Source: Pseudorhizobium tarimense (lineage in GTDB: Bacteria > Pseudomonadota > Alphaproteobacteria > Rhizobiales > Rhizobiaceae). From it: a stretch of DNA of 64,000 nt. Each line of letters opens with the position of its first letter. Within the stretch, counting starts at the first letter, position 1. Location: assembly GCF_022968135.1 (NCBI RefSeq), contig NZ_JALJRA010000019.1, forward strand, positions 26,875 to 90,874, given 5' to 3'. The notes below the pieces were generated by a model, which was not told the origin of the DNA, searched no databases, and saw only the letters and a program-made list of their open reading frames with translations. Both the position numbers and the translations under genes were made by a program. Of this stretch, positions 17,928-26,900 are shown one piece after another.

Positions 17928-19148
17928 ATGACGAGTGTAACGGAACTGGTCGGCAAGGTGGATGAAAAGGCCTGCCTGGATATCCTCGCCGACATGGTGC
18001 GCCACAAGAGCTACTCGGAAACGCCCGGCGAGCGTGTGCTGGCCGAGCATATGGCGAATGTGATGCGGGGCATGGGGCTTGAGGTCGAGCTCCAGCCGGT
18101 CGTCGGCGAGCGGGTCAACGCGATCGGCATTTGGCGCGGCACGGGCGGCGGCAAAAGCGTGCTGTTCAACGGCCACCTCGACACCAATCCGGCGACCGAG
18201 GGTTGGACCGTCGATCCGTGGGGCAGCGTGGTGGACGACGAGTTCATCTACGGCATCGGCGTTTCTAACATGAAGGCCGGCGATGCCTCGTCGCTGTGCG
18301 CCGTCAAGACGCTGATCGACAACGGCATCCGCCTCAAGGGCGATGTCATCCTGACTTATGTCATCGGCGAGCTGCAGGGCGGCATTGGTACACTGCAGGC
18401 GGTGCGCGCCGGCACGCGGGCCGACTACTTCATCAATTCGGAACCGACCGATCTGCAGGCGATCACCATGCATGCGGCGGCCTTCACCTTCATCATCGAG
18501 CTGGAAGGCGTCACCCGGCATCTGTCCAAGCGCGAGGCTGCCGTCGATGCAATCCGCGCCGCCTGCGAGCTGATCCCCGAACTCGGCGACATGACTTTTT
18601 CCGACGCGCCAACCGCGGAGCACCGGTCGGTCAACCGCGTCCATGTCGGCGTCATGCATGGTGCGCTCGGACGCGACCTGCATGAATGGCGCCCGCCGCA
18701 GGTGGCCGATTTCGTCCGCCTCAAAGGCTCCGGCCGCTATGGACCGGGCCAGACGCGCGAAAATGCGCTGGCCGACATCCAGAAGGTGCTGGATGGGCTT
18801 TGTGAACGCCATCCCGGCATGAAGGCGAAGGTTTTTGCCGAGACGCGCAATGACCAGCCCACCATGCCGGCCTTCGCCGTCGACAAGGATGCCAGGATCG
18901 TTAAGTCGATCAACGCGGCTTACGAGGCCGTGCGCGGTGAAAAGCAGCCGACCGGCGCCATCGCGCCGCCGGCCTTCTTCGGTACCGATGCCGGGCATCT
19001 CTGGGCCGAGGGCGGCATGGAGGGCATCGTCTGCGGCCCCGGCGGTCGTTACAACACCATGCCGGATGAGCGGGTCGATATCGTCGATTATCTCGACATG
19101 ATCCGCATCTATCTGATCACTATGACCGATATCTGCGAGATCGCATGA
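17928..19148 (+). CDS. M20-family peptidase-like protein with altered zinc ligands
   Basis: 406 residues, laid out like ArgE/DapE-type amidohydrolases. The first His is present (FNGHLDTNP), but the bridging Asp of the usual ADMKGG is Asn (GVSNMKAG). The usual EE pair reads GELQGG, so only one Glu remains, and the last His is replaced near CGPGGRYNTMPDE. The third ligand region (NSEPTD) looks normal. The protein may bind metal differently or may not be a peptidase. The ATG at 17928 has GAGGAAC before it. A longer open frame from 17835 overlaps the ATPase. It is followed with a four-base overlap by the third M24 gene. Confidence 0.83.
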   Translation: MTSVTELVGKVDEKACLDILADMVRHKSYSETPGERVLAEHMANVMRGMGLEVELQPVVGERVNAIGIWRGTGGGKSVLFNGHLDTNPATEGWTVDPWGSVVDDEFIYGIGVSNMKAGDASSLCAVKTLIDNGIRLKGDVILTYVIGELQGGIGTLQAVRAGTRADYFINSEPTDLQAITMHAAAFTFIIELEGVTRHLSKREAAVDAIRAACELIPELGDMTFSDAPTAEHRSVNRVHVGVMHGALGRDLHEWRPPQVADFVRLKGSGRYGPGQTRENALADIQKVLDGLCERHPGMKAKVFAETRNDQPTMPAFAVDKDARIVKSINAAYEAVRGEKQPTGAIAPPAFFGTDAGHLWAEGGMEGIVCGPGGRYNTMPDERVDIVDYLDMIRIYLITMTDICEIA

Positions 19149-20362
19149 CCCTTTACGTCCCCCAGGAATTTTCCGCCCGCACCCGCGGCGGCCGCGACGT
19201 TCTACTGAAATTCGAAGCAGCCGAGTTTGCCGGCCGGCTGGCCGCCACCCGCCGCCGCATGCGCGAACGGGGTCTCGATGCCTTGATCGTCTTCGCCCAG
19301 GAAAGCCACTATTGGCTGACGAGCTACGACACCGCCGGCTACGTCTTCTTCCAGGCAGGCCTCGTGCTCGCGGACGATGGCAGTGATACCGTGCTGCTGA
19401 CCCGCACGCCGGACCTGAGGCAAGCGAACGTCGCCTCGCTTTATGAGGAGGTTCGCGTCTGGCTAAACTCCGAGGATGCCAACCCTGCCAACGACCTGCG
19501 GGCCATCATGGCGGAGAAGGGCCTCGCCGGTAAAAAGGTCGGCGTCGAATATGCGACCTATGGCCTGACCGGCGCAAATGCCCGCATTGTCGACACGGCG
19601 TTGGACGGCTTCTGCGCCACCGAGGATGCCTCCGACATCGTGCGCACCGGCCGGCTGGTAAAATCCGCCGCCGAGCTGCAGCATGTGCGGATGGCCGGCA
19701 AGCTTGCAGACGCTGCGGTGCGCGCGGCGATCGATGTGACCAAGCCCGGCATCCCGGACACCGTTCTTTCCGGTGCTGCGCTCACTTCGATGCTGGCCGG
19801 AGGCGGCGATATTCCCTCCGGCGGCCCGCTGGTCAATTCCGGCCCGCGCGCGCTCTACGGCCGCGGCATCGGCGGCCCGAGGCTGATCGAGGAGCAGGAC
19901 CAGATCCTGCTCGAGCTCGCCGGCTCCCATTGTCGCTACCACGTCGTGATCGAGCATACGCTGGTGACCGGCAAGCCGGACCCGCGCCAGCTCTCCATGC
20001 TCTCCGTCGCCAAGGAAGCGCTCGATCGGATCAAGGATGCCGCGAGGGCAGGGGCAGCACTTGGTACGTTGGACGATATCCACCGGAAGGTGCTCGACAA
20101 CGCCGGCTTCGCCAAGGCGCGCTATGCAGCCTGCGGCTATGCGCTGGGTTGCACCTTCAAGCCAACCTGGATGGAAGTGCCGCCGATGATCTATTCCGGC
20201 AATCCCTTGATCATCACGCCGGGCATGGTGTTCTTCGTCCACATCATGATCCCTGACGCCGAGACTGGACTGACCGCCGGCGTCGGCCAGACATTCGCGA
20301 TCACCGAGAGCGGCGCTCCGGAAGTCTTCAGCGACCTTCCGGTCGAACTCTACTGCTGCTAA
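19145..20362 (+). CDS. M24-family creatinase/ectoine-hydrolase-like protein (3 of 3)
   Basis: 405 residues, clearly a paralogue of the second copy. Both share LIVFAQES or LVFAQES followed by YWLT.YDT, NSGPRA.YGRG, and the stretch VPPMIYSGNP. It has an N-terminal extension of about 20 residues. As in the second copy, the standard M24 metal ligands are not found: LELAGSHCRYHVVIEH lies at the Asp strands and GYALGC at the His. The end reads GVGQTFAITESG. The start overlaps the M20 stop (ATGA), and the SDR gene follows after 19 bases, so it belongs to the long plus-strand operon. Confidence 0.86.
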   Translation: MTLYVPQEFSARTRGGRDVLLKFEAAEFAGRLAATRRRMRERGLDALIVFAQESHYWLTSYDTAGYVFFQAGLVLADDGSDTVLLTRTPDLRQANVASLYEEVRVWLNSEDANPANDLRAIMAEKGLAGKKVGVEYATYGLTGANARIVDTALDGFCATEDASDIVRTGRLVKSAAELQHVRMAGKLADAAVRAAIDVTKPGIPDTVLSGAALTSMLAGGGDIPSGGPLVNSGPRALYGRGIGGPRLIEEQDQILLELAGSHCRYHVVIEHTLVTGKPDPRQLSMLSVAKEALDRIKDAARAGAALGTLDDIHRKVLDNAGFAKARYAACGYALGCTFKPTWMEVPPMIYSGNPLIITPGMVFFVHIMIPDAETGLTAGVGQTFAITESGAPEVFSDLPVELYCC

Positions 20363-20381
20363 ACTTAGAGGGCATGCCCCC

Positions 20382-21167
20382 ATGGATCTGAAACTGAACG
20401 GCAAGACGGCGCTGGTGTTCGGCGCCGGCGGTGGCTTGGGCGGAGCGATCGCCCGCTCGATGGCGGCTGAAGGCGCCAATGTCGTGGCCGCAGACATCGA
20501 CGAGGTCGCGGCCTGCAAGACCGCCGATGCCATTTCCGAAGTTGGCCAGAGCGCCGTCGCTCTGCAATGGGATATCGGCGATCTTTCCGTACTGGAAGCC
20601 CGGCTGGCGAAGGTTGCCTCGGTCTTCGGCCCGGCAGACATCCTCGTCAACAACACCGGCGGCCCGCCGCCGACGCCGGCCGTAGGGCAATCGGCAGAAA
20701 CCTGGTCGAAGTATTTCGACAGCATGGTGCGCTCGGTGATCGCGGTGACCGATGCCGTACTGCCCGGCATGCGCGAGCGCGGCTGGGGCCGCGTCATCAC
20801 CTCGACCTCGTCGGGTGTCGTCGCCCCCATCGCCAACCTCAGCATTTCCAACAGCCTGCGCATGGCGCTGGTCGGCTGGTCGAAAACGCTTGCTCGCGAA
20901 GTGGGACGTGACGGTATCACTACCAATATCGTGTTGCCGGGCCGCATCGCCACCGGACGCATCCTGTTCCTCGACGAGCAGAAGGCCAAGCGCGAGAACC
21001 GCAGCGGCGAGGAGGTGTCTGCCGATAGCACCGCTTCGATCCCGGTCGGACGATATGGCGAACCGCAGGAATATGGCGATATGGTCACCTTCCTCGCAAG
21101 CCCGCGCGCATCCTACATCACCGGCTCGGTCATCCGCATCGATGGCGGCCTGATCGCCAGCATCTGA
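20382..21167 (+). CDS. Short-chain dehydrogenase/reductase-like protein without the YxxxK pair
   Basis: 261 residues with a Rossmann start (ALVFGAGGGLGGAIA) and the NNTGGPPP variant of NNAG. Ser is kept in TSTSSGVV. At the catalytic helix the sequence is ISNSLRMALVGWSK, so the usual Tyr and Lys are Ser and Arg. The subfamily of FabG-like proteins with NN(S/T)GGPPP is known to me as atypical, so the change is probably old rather than decay. Its role may be binding of NAD(P) or a different chemistry. It lies in the long operon between the M24 gene and the DapA-like gene. Confidence 0.83.
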   Translation: MDLKLNGKTALVFGAGGGLGGAIARSMAAEGANVVAADIDEVAACKTADAISEVGQSAVALQWDIGDLSVLEARLAKVASVFGPADILVNNTGGPPPTPAVGQSAETWSKYFDSMVRSVIAVTDAVLPGMRERGWGRVITSTSSGVVAPIANLSISNSLRMALVGWSKTLAREVGRDGITTNIVLPGRIATGRILFLDEQKAKRENRSGEEVSADSTASIPVGRYGEPQEYGDMVTFLASPRASYITGSVIRIDGGLIASI

Positions 21168-21179
21168 ACGACAAGACCA

Positions 21180-21196
21180 CCCGGCACACTGCCGGG
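21180..21196 (+). promoter_or_regulatory. Short hairpin between SDR and DapA-like genes
   Basis: CCCGGCA at 21180-21186 pairs with TGCCGGG at 21190-21196 around a three-base loop, followed by AGAATTTTG. It may be a weak attenuator or RNA-processing site within the operon. The DapA-like gene has its own strong ribosome site (AGGAGGGG) after it. Confidence 0.4.
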
Positions 21197-21221
21197 AGAA
21201 TTTTGCCCAGGAGGGGAAACC

Positions 21222-22148
21222 ATGACTTTCTCGACACAATCGAAAGGCGTCTACGCCATTGCCGCCACCCCGTTCCACGACGACGGCACGATCGATTTCA
21301 CCTCAGTCGACAAACTGACAGATTTCTACCAGGAGAGCGGCTGCACCGGCATCACCATCCTCGGCATCATGGGCGAGGCGCCGAAGCTGGAGCCGGATGA
21401 AAGCCGGGCGATCATCAAGCGGGTGGTCGAACGCGCAAAAGTGCCGGTCATCGTCGGCATCTCAGCTCCCGGCTTCGCCGCCATGCGCTCGCTTGCGAAA
21501 AGCTCGATGGACATGGGTGCTGCCGGCGTCATGGTCGCACCGACCCCTGCGCTCAGGACCGACGACCAGATCGTCAATTACTTCGCCAGCGCCGTCGAGG
21601 CGATCGGTGACGACGTGCCCTGGGTCTTGCAGGACTATCCGCTGACGCTCAACGTCGTCATCTCGCCGGGCGTGATCGCCAAAATCATCAGCGACCACCC
21701 GTCCTGCCTGATGCTAAAGCATGAGGACTGGCCGGGTCTCGAAAAGATCTCGAAGCTCCGCGCCATGCAGAAGTCTGGCGAGCTTCGTGAGTTCTCGATC
21801 CTCTGCGGCAATGGCGGCATGTTCCTTGACTTTGAACCGGAGCGTGGCGCAGACGGCGCGATGACCGGCTACGGCTTCCCGGACATGCTGACCGAGCTCG
21901 TCAACCTTTCCGCAGCCGGCAAGCGCGACGAGGCGCACGACCTCTTCGATTCGCATCTGCCGCTGATCCGATATGAACAGCAGCTCGGTGTCGGCCTGGC
22001 CGTGCGCAAGCACGTGCTGAAACGCCGCGGCGTCATTGCCTCGGACGCCCAGCGCAAGCCGGCGCAGATGCCGACGCAGACAGCGCGCGCCGAGGTCGAT
22101 TACCTACTGGAGCGTCTGGCAAAGCACGACAAGCGCGCCGCCATCTGA
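21222..22148 (+). CDS. Dihydrodipicolinate synthase/N-acetylneuraminate lyase family protein
   Basis: 308 residues with the TIM-barrel family features: VYAIAATPFHDDGTID at the N-terminus, the Tyr of QDYPLTLN, and the Schiff-base Lys in LMLKHEDW. Members catalyse pyruvate-type aldol condensation or cleavage, or related dehydration and deamination steps. The true biosynthetic DapA is unlikely in this catabolic setting, so I give no gene symbol. It is the last gene of the operon starting at 11667 and is followed by a long hairpin. Confidence 0.88.
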   Translation: MTFSTQSKGVYAIAATPFHDDGTIDFTSVDKLTDFYQESGCTGITILGIMGEAPKLEPDESRAIIKRVVERAKVPVIVGISAPGFAAMRSLAKSSMDMGAAGVMVAPTPALRTDDQIVNYFASAVEAIGDDVPWVLQDYPLTLNVVISPGVIAKIISDHPSCLMLKHEDWPGLEKISKLRAMQKSGELREFSILCGNGGMFLDFEPERGADGAMTGYGFPDMLTELVNLSAAGKRDEAHDLFDSHLPLIRYEQQLGVGLAVRKHVLKRRGVIASDAQRKPAQMPTQTARAEVDYLLERLAKHDKRAAI

Positions 22149-22163
22149 GGCAATCGCCGAAAC

Positions 22164-22199
22164 CCGACGGTAACGGAGAAAATCACCCTTTACCGTCGG
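22164..22199 (+). terminator. Hairpin at the end of the catabolic operon
   Basis: CCGACGGTAA at 22164-22173 pairs perfectly with TTACCGTCGG at 22190-22199 around a 16-base loop, 16 bases after the DapA-like stop. There is no clear U-run. Position suggests a transcription end. Confidence 0.5.
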
Positions 22200-22203
22200 A
22201 ATA

Positions 22204-23000
22204 CTACTTGTGGTCGACGCTGACCAACGTTTCGAAGCCGGCGCGGTATCCGAAGAGTGCGATCCCCCGGGCATTGCAGGCGATGCCCAGGATGCGTCAT
22301 AGGGAAAGCCGTCATAGGGAAAGCCGTCGGAGGGGTAGCCGTCCCGCGGAGCTTCTGGCCGAAAGCCGCGACGGCCTTAGCAAAGCGGACTTCTTGCGTT
22401 GCCGCACTGAAATCGGAAGTGGCATTGGCTTTGGTCACCGGCGTGGTGATGAACTTGCTGGTGCCGGCATCCCGCTGCTTGTAGCGGATATTAATGAAGG
22501 CGAGTTTGCCGGAGGGTGATGCAGACGGCGCGGCTGATCGCGCCGAGTGGTAGCCAACCGGGTCGTTGAGCACGGCCTGATTGCCCTTCGGCGTCACCTC
22601 GTAGAACGCCGCCACGGTATAGCCGGAGCCGATATCGCCAGCATCGAGGCGGTCGTTGTTGAAATCCTCACGTTTGGGTGCCCGCGTCTCATATCCGATT
22701 AGGCGATCTTCTCCGGACTGAACTCGACGTGAATCTTCACGTCCTAGGCGATCGAAAACAGTGCCGACCCGGCTTCATCCACCCGAGCCTTCGGGCTTCG
22801 ACAAGCATGTCGATATGGGGCGCCGTACCGTTGCCGTTCTGGGCAAGAATCTGCATCAGGATGTCGTTCAGATCGCCCAGGCCAAAGCCGAGCACCGAAA
22901 GATAGATCCCATTGCGGCGGCGGGCCTTGATCATCCGCTTCAGATCCTCGTTGCTGGACGGCCCGAGGTTGAAATCGCCATCGGCCGCCAAGCATTTGCA
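22204..23000 (-). pseudogene. Decayed YfbK-like von Willebrand factor A-domain gene
   Basis: Read on the minus strand, pieces in different frames match the C-terminal half of YfbK-type VWA proteins: AADGDFNLG, SVLGFGLGDLNDILMQ, LAQNGNGTA, then VDEAGSALFSIA, DVKIHVEFSPEKIA, GYETRAPKREDFNND, and AAFYEVTPKGNQA with KLAFINIRYK. The N-terminal half is missing. At least three single-base shifts and one in-frame stop (Lys to TAG before DVKIHVEF) separate the pieces. A perfect 15-bp tandem duplication lies near the 3' end. The last piece ends FGYRAGFETLVSVDHK before a TAG. The gene is dead. Confidence 0.75.
22296..22325. repeat. Two tandem copies of a 15-bp unit
   Basis: The unit GTCATAGGGAAAGCC occurs at 22296-22310 and again at 22311-22325. 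It duplicates five codons within the decayed YfbK-like gene and looks like a replication-slippage event. Confidence 0.85.
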
Positions 23001-23197
23001 CTGCGAACTTATGGATTTTCATTAGTTTAACGAGAACGAAGGGCAACGGAGCCAATAGACTGCGAAGGGAAGCGTGACCCGCGAGAACGATCAGGCCAAC
23101 CACCATGAGAAAAGAGCCTGACCCAAATGCCCGATTAGGGAAGCAGACATTCTGCAATTGATCGTCCATTGTATTGCAATCCGGCCTTCAGGTAATC

Positions 23198-24070
23198 TCA
23201 GACTAGACTTCTCTGAAATCTGTCGAGAAATACCCGAAGCTTGGGCAGGACCTGTCGCCGCGACGGGAATACGGCCCAAATCGCCAGATCGCGTGGTGAG
23301 ACACCGTGGATGTGGACTGGTACAAGACTGCCGTTGGCAAGCTCCTCCTTAACGTCCCAAGCCGAAAGTTGGGCAAGCCCCAAGCCCGATACGCAGGCCG
23401 ACAGAAAACCATCGACACCGCTCGAAGAGAATCGGCAGCCCACACGAATCGAGCGCTCTTTCCCGTTCAAAAGGAACTGCCAATGGGTGAAGTTCGTGAA
23501 CGTCAGGCATTCATGATGTTCGAGATCGTCGATGGTCTCGGGTGTTCCATTTCTTTCGAGATAAGATGGCGCGGCATAGATCAGCTTGGGATTGTCCACG
23601 AGCCGCCGTGCGATCAGCCCAGAATCTTTCAGCGGCGCGATTCTGATAGCAAGATCGACCCCTGAGGCAACGATATCGACTATCGAATCATTGAGATCGA
23701 GGTCGATCTTCAGCCCAGGATTCTCGTGAAGCAGATCGCCGATGATCGGCATGATGCGCTTCCGCCCCAATGTCACAGGCGCTGTGACACGGAGCAATCC
23801 TGTTGCTCCTCCTTCACTTGGAGTAAGTGTCGCTCGCGCAGCTTCCTGAGTATCGATGATTTCGCAGGCAAACGGAAGAAAGGCCTCACCTTCCGGCGTC
23901 AGCGCCAAGGACCGTGACGTGCGGTGAAACAAGCGAACGCCCAGTTCCTCCTCAAGAGCCGCTAGTCGCCTCGTTGTGGACATGGGGGTTAGCTTGAGAT
24001 GCTTGGCTGCTCCAGCCAGGCTGCCCGTGCGCGCCGCGCTCAGGAAAACTTCAAGCTCTTCGGAATCCAT
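23198..24070 (-). CDS. LysR-family transcriptional regulator
   Basis: 290 residues. The N-terminal winged helix (LEVFLSAARTGSLAGAAKHL, then TTRRLAALEEELGVRLFHRT) is followed by a substrate-binding-like effector domain. The ATG at 24070 is preferred to a GTG two codons earlier because an AGG lies at a suitable distance. It diverges from the old-yellow-enzyme gene at 24174, and regulators of this subgroup often control such a neighbour. An inverted repeat, TAACG-N5-CGTTA, lies between them at 24078-24092. Confidence 0.9.
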   Translation of the reverse strand: MDSEELEVFLSAARTGSLAGAAKHLKLTPMSTTRRLAALEEELGVRLFHRTSRSLALTPEGEAFLPFACEIIDTQEAARATLTPSEGGATGLLRVTAPVTLGRKRIMPIIGDLLHENPGLKIDLDLNDSIVDIVASGVDLAIRIAPLKDSGLIARRLVDNPKLIYAAPSYLERNGTPETIDDLEHHECLTFTNFTHWQFLLNGKERSIRVGCRFSSSGVDGFLSACVSGLGLAQLSAWDVKEELANGSLVPVHIHGVSPRDLAIWAVFPSRRQVLPKLRVFLDRFQRSLV

Positions 24071-24077
24071 CGACACC

Positions 24078-24092
24078 TAACGATATACGTTA
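24078..24092. promoter_or_regulatory. Inverted repeat TAACG-N5-CGTTA, possible LysR site
   Basis: A 15-base dyad immediately before the LysR start, in the 103-base gap shared with the divergent old-yellow-enzyme gene. Position and symmetry fit an autoregulatory LysR box, although the spacing differs from the simple T-N11-A form. Confidence 0.45.
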
Positions 24093-24173
24093 TCATGCAT
24101 CACATTTCGCACGGATAGTAACAAATACCGCGAGCCACTACGTTTTGTCTATAGCAACCCTAACGAGGTCCTG

Positions 24174-25295
24174 ATGACGAACGATCCTCTTTTTAATCCC
24201 TTGAAGCTCGGAGCTCTTAATCTCTCACATCGGGTAGTCATGGCTCCCCTGACCCGGATGCGGTCAATGCAGCCGGGCAATGTTCCTTATGATCTAAACG
24301 CGGAATACTACGGTCAGCGCGCCAGCGAAGGCGGCCTTCTGATCACCGAGGCCACTGACATCAATCCCCAGGCGCACGGATATAACTCGGTTCCTGGCAT
24401 CTACACGCCGGAACAGATTGACGGCTGGAAGGGTGTGACGGCTGCGGTTCACGCCAAAGGCGGGATGATTGTGAACCAGATTTGGCACGTTGGTCGTGTG
24501 TCCCATACCTCACTTCAGCCCGAAGGGGCGTTACCTGTGTCCCCTTCTGCAATCGCAGCCCCGGGCGAAATCTTCACCTCCGAAGGCCAGTCTGTTCCCT
24601 TCGAAACACCGCGTGCACTGGAACTGGCAGAGATTGAGGCTATTAAGGTTGACTTCGTTCAGGCCGCAATGAACGCCCGCTCGGCAGGATTTGATGGTGT
24701 CGAAATCCATGGCGCGAACGGCTATCTGATAGACCAGTTTCTGAACGACGGTAGCAACAAGCGCACTGACCATTATGGCGGTCCACTGGAGAACCGCGCT
24801 AGGTTCCTTTTCGAAGTCGTTGACGCGGTTGGAGCGACGATCGGTAGCGAGAGGATCGGCGTTCGACTATCGCCATGGTCAAACATCCTCGGTATGACGG
24901 ACAGCGATGGGGTCCGACTCTGGGAATACGTTATCCGGGAACTTGGCAAGCGCGGCATTGCCTATCTCCACCTGATTGAACCGCGCGCAGACTTCACAGA
25001 CGATGAGAAGCCGCTCAACATGGATGCCCCGGACGTGGCCTATCTCTTCAAGAAGGCATTCGGTGGTCCAATCATCTCGGCGGGCGGTTTCCAGCCGGAA
25101 ACGGCACGCGCGGCAGTCTTGGCGGGAAATTCCGATGCGATCGCCTTCGGCCGCCCGTTCATCGCCAATCCGGACCTGCCGGAACGGCTACGTCTCGAAG
25201 CGCCGTTGAACAAGCATATTCGTGCGACATTCTACGGTGGCGGCGCTGAGGGTTACACGGACTATCCATACATGAGCCGCGCGGCCGCCGAATAG
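24174..25295 (+). CDS. Old yellow enzyme-family alkene reductase
   Basis: 373 residues of an FMN TIM barrel: FNPLKLGALNLSHRVVMAPLTRMR at the N-terminus begins the flavin site, and the substrate pair lies in GVEIHGANGYL. The family motif QFLNDGSNKRTDHYGG then NRARF is intact. Such NemA-like enzymes reduce activated C=C bonds of enals, maleimides or nitro compounds with NAD(P)H in the cytoplasm. A divergent LysR regulator suggests induction by an electrophile. The gene is full length. Confidence 0.92.
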   Translation: MTNDPLFNPLKLGALNLSHRVVMAPLTRMRSMQPGNVPYDLNAEYYGQRASEGGLLITEATDINPQAHGYNSVPGIYTPEQIDGWKGVTAAVHAKGGMIVNQIWHVGRVSHTSLQPEGALPVSPSAIAAPGEIFTSEGQSVPFETPRALELAEIEAIKVDFVQAAMNARSAGFDGVEIHGANGYLIDQFLNDGSNKRTDHYGGPLENRARFLFEVVDAVGATIGSERIGVRLSPWSNILGMTDSDGVRLWEYVIRELGKRGIAYLHLIEPRADFTDDEKPLNMDAPDVAYLFKKAFGGPIISAGGFQPETARAAVLAGNSDAIAFGRPFIANPDLPERLRLEAPLNKHIRATFYGGGAEGYTDYPYMSRAAAE

Positions 25296-25412
25296 GCTTT
25301 CGGGTAGACAATATGCCCACCGGCACACCAGGCGCGTGAAGGTGGGCATGTCTTCCGACCGAAGCTCGTAGACGACCGCCTCGGGCCGGGAGCGGCCCCA
25401 TCCGGAGCGGCA
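25296..25412. other. Stretch without a recognisable gene, probably remnant DNA
   Basis: It lies between the alkene reductase gene and the IS110-like fragment. A minus-strand frame continues from the fragment (with a piece reading PTFTRLVCRWAYCLP), but I cannot assign it. It may be debris from a transposition event. Confidence 0.45.
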
Positions 25413-25514
25413 CTTGTTGCCCTTGATTTTACTGAGTTCCAGCGAGACGAAAATTGCTCCAAGATCATTGGGGGTAGCGGTCTGTGCTTGAGTTTGATCT
25501 GCTGTCATCGGCAT
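25413..25514 (-). mobile_element. Fragment of an IS110-like transposase N-terminus
   Basis: The first 34 residues of a minus-strand frame include DLGAIFVSLELSK, which resembles the start of IS110-family transposases. After that the similarity stops. No DEDD catalytic region is present. It is a short remnant. Confidence 0.42.
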
Positions 25515-25632
25515 GATTGGCCTCCAGAGCGTTTTCTAGCGACCTCACTCTGCCACGGTGCCGGCCGCTACTCACCCCTGATGGGATCTCAAGAGCAAGA
25601 ATGACTAGGTTTGATGCGCCGACAAATACATT

Positions 25633-25679
25633 CGTAACGACACCATCGTTACGGCTCTTGTAACGATGGTGTCGTTACG
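25633..25679. promoter_or_regulatory. Nested palindrome, probable TacA operator
   Basis: The 20-base arms at 25633-25652 and 25660-25679 are perfect inverted copies around a 7-base centre. Each arm is itself a palindrome, GTAACGA-N5-TCGTTAC, so four half-sites of GTAACGA stand in a row. The element ends 30 bases before the antitoxin start. Ribbon-helix-helix antitoxins of this type bind such palindromes to repress their own promoter. Confidence 0.8.
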
Positions 25680-25709
25680 CTACATAGCGTTAGCACACAG
25701 GAGTTGCCC

Positions 25710-26500
<791 letters not shown>

Positions 26501-26900
26501 ACGCTATCGTCGAGCGTCGTCCAGGTGGGAAGAGCAGGTCGAGAGCGCAAAGAGCCGACATTCGCTTGAAAGCTCGGTGAACCGCCGATGCCTCGCAGCG
26601 GCGACGCTTGATCCAAAGGTCGGCGCGATCTGTCATGCGTCAGTGAAAACTTAATGAAGGCGCCGGCTTATGAATTCCGAATAGCAGGTCACAGGTTCAT
26701 ATCTCATCAAGGCGAAGACGCTGATCAGGCATGCCGTCCGCACCACCGACGGCTTGCGCCCGACAACCGGCAGCCCGATGTTTAACGTGCTTTGGTATGT
26801 TCCCAAACCAGCTCATGCCTTTCGCACTCGCAGTTGAGCCAGAGCGCAAGTGCCAGCGCGATACAAGTCACTCAAGCTCGTGTGGCCGGCGGACCTGCTG
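26501..26900. other. Gene-free stretch of about 400 bases
   Basis: I see no convincing coding frame, RNA or element end. It separates the toxin-antitoxin pair from the tehA remnant and looks like decayed sequence. Confidence 0.6.

Noticed and set aside
19463..21088. 541-codon minus-strand open frame
   Set aside because: It runs antisense through the M24 and SDR genes, both of which have clear family motifs.
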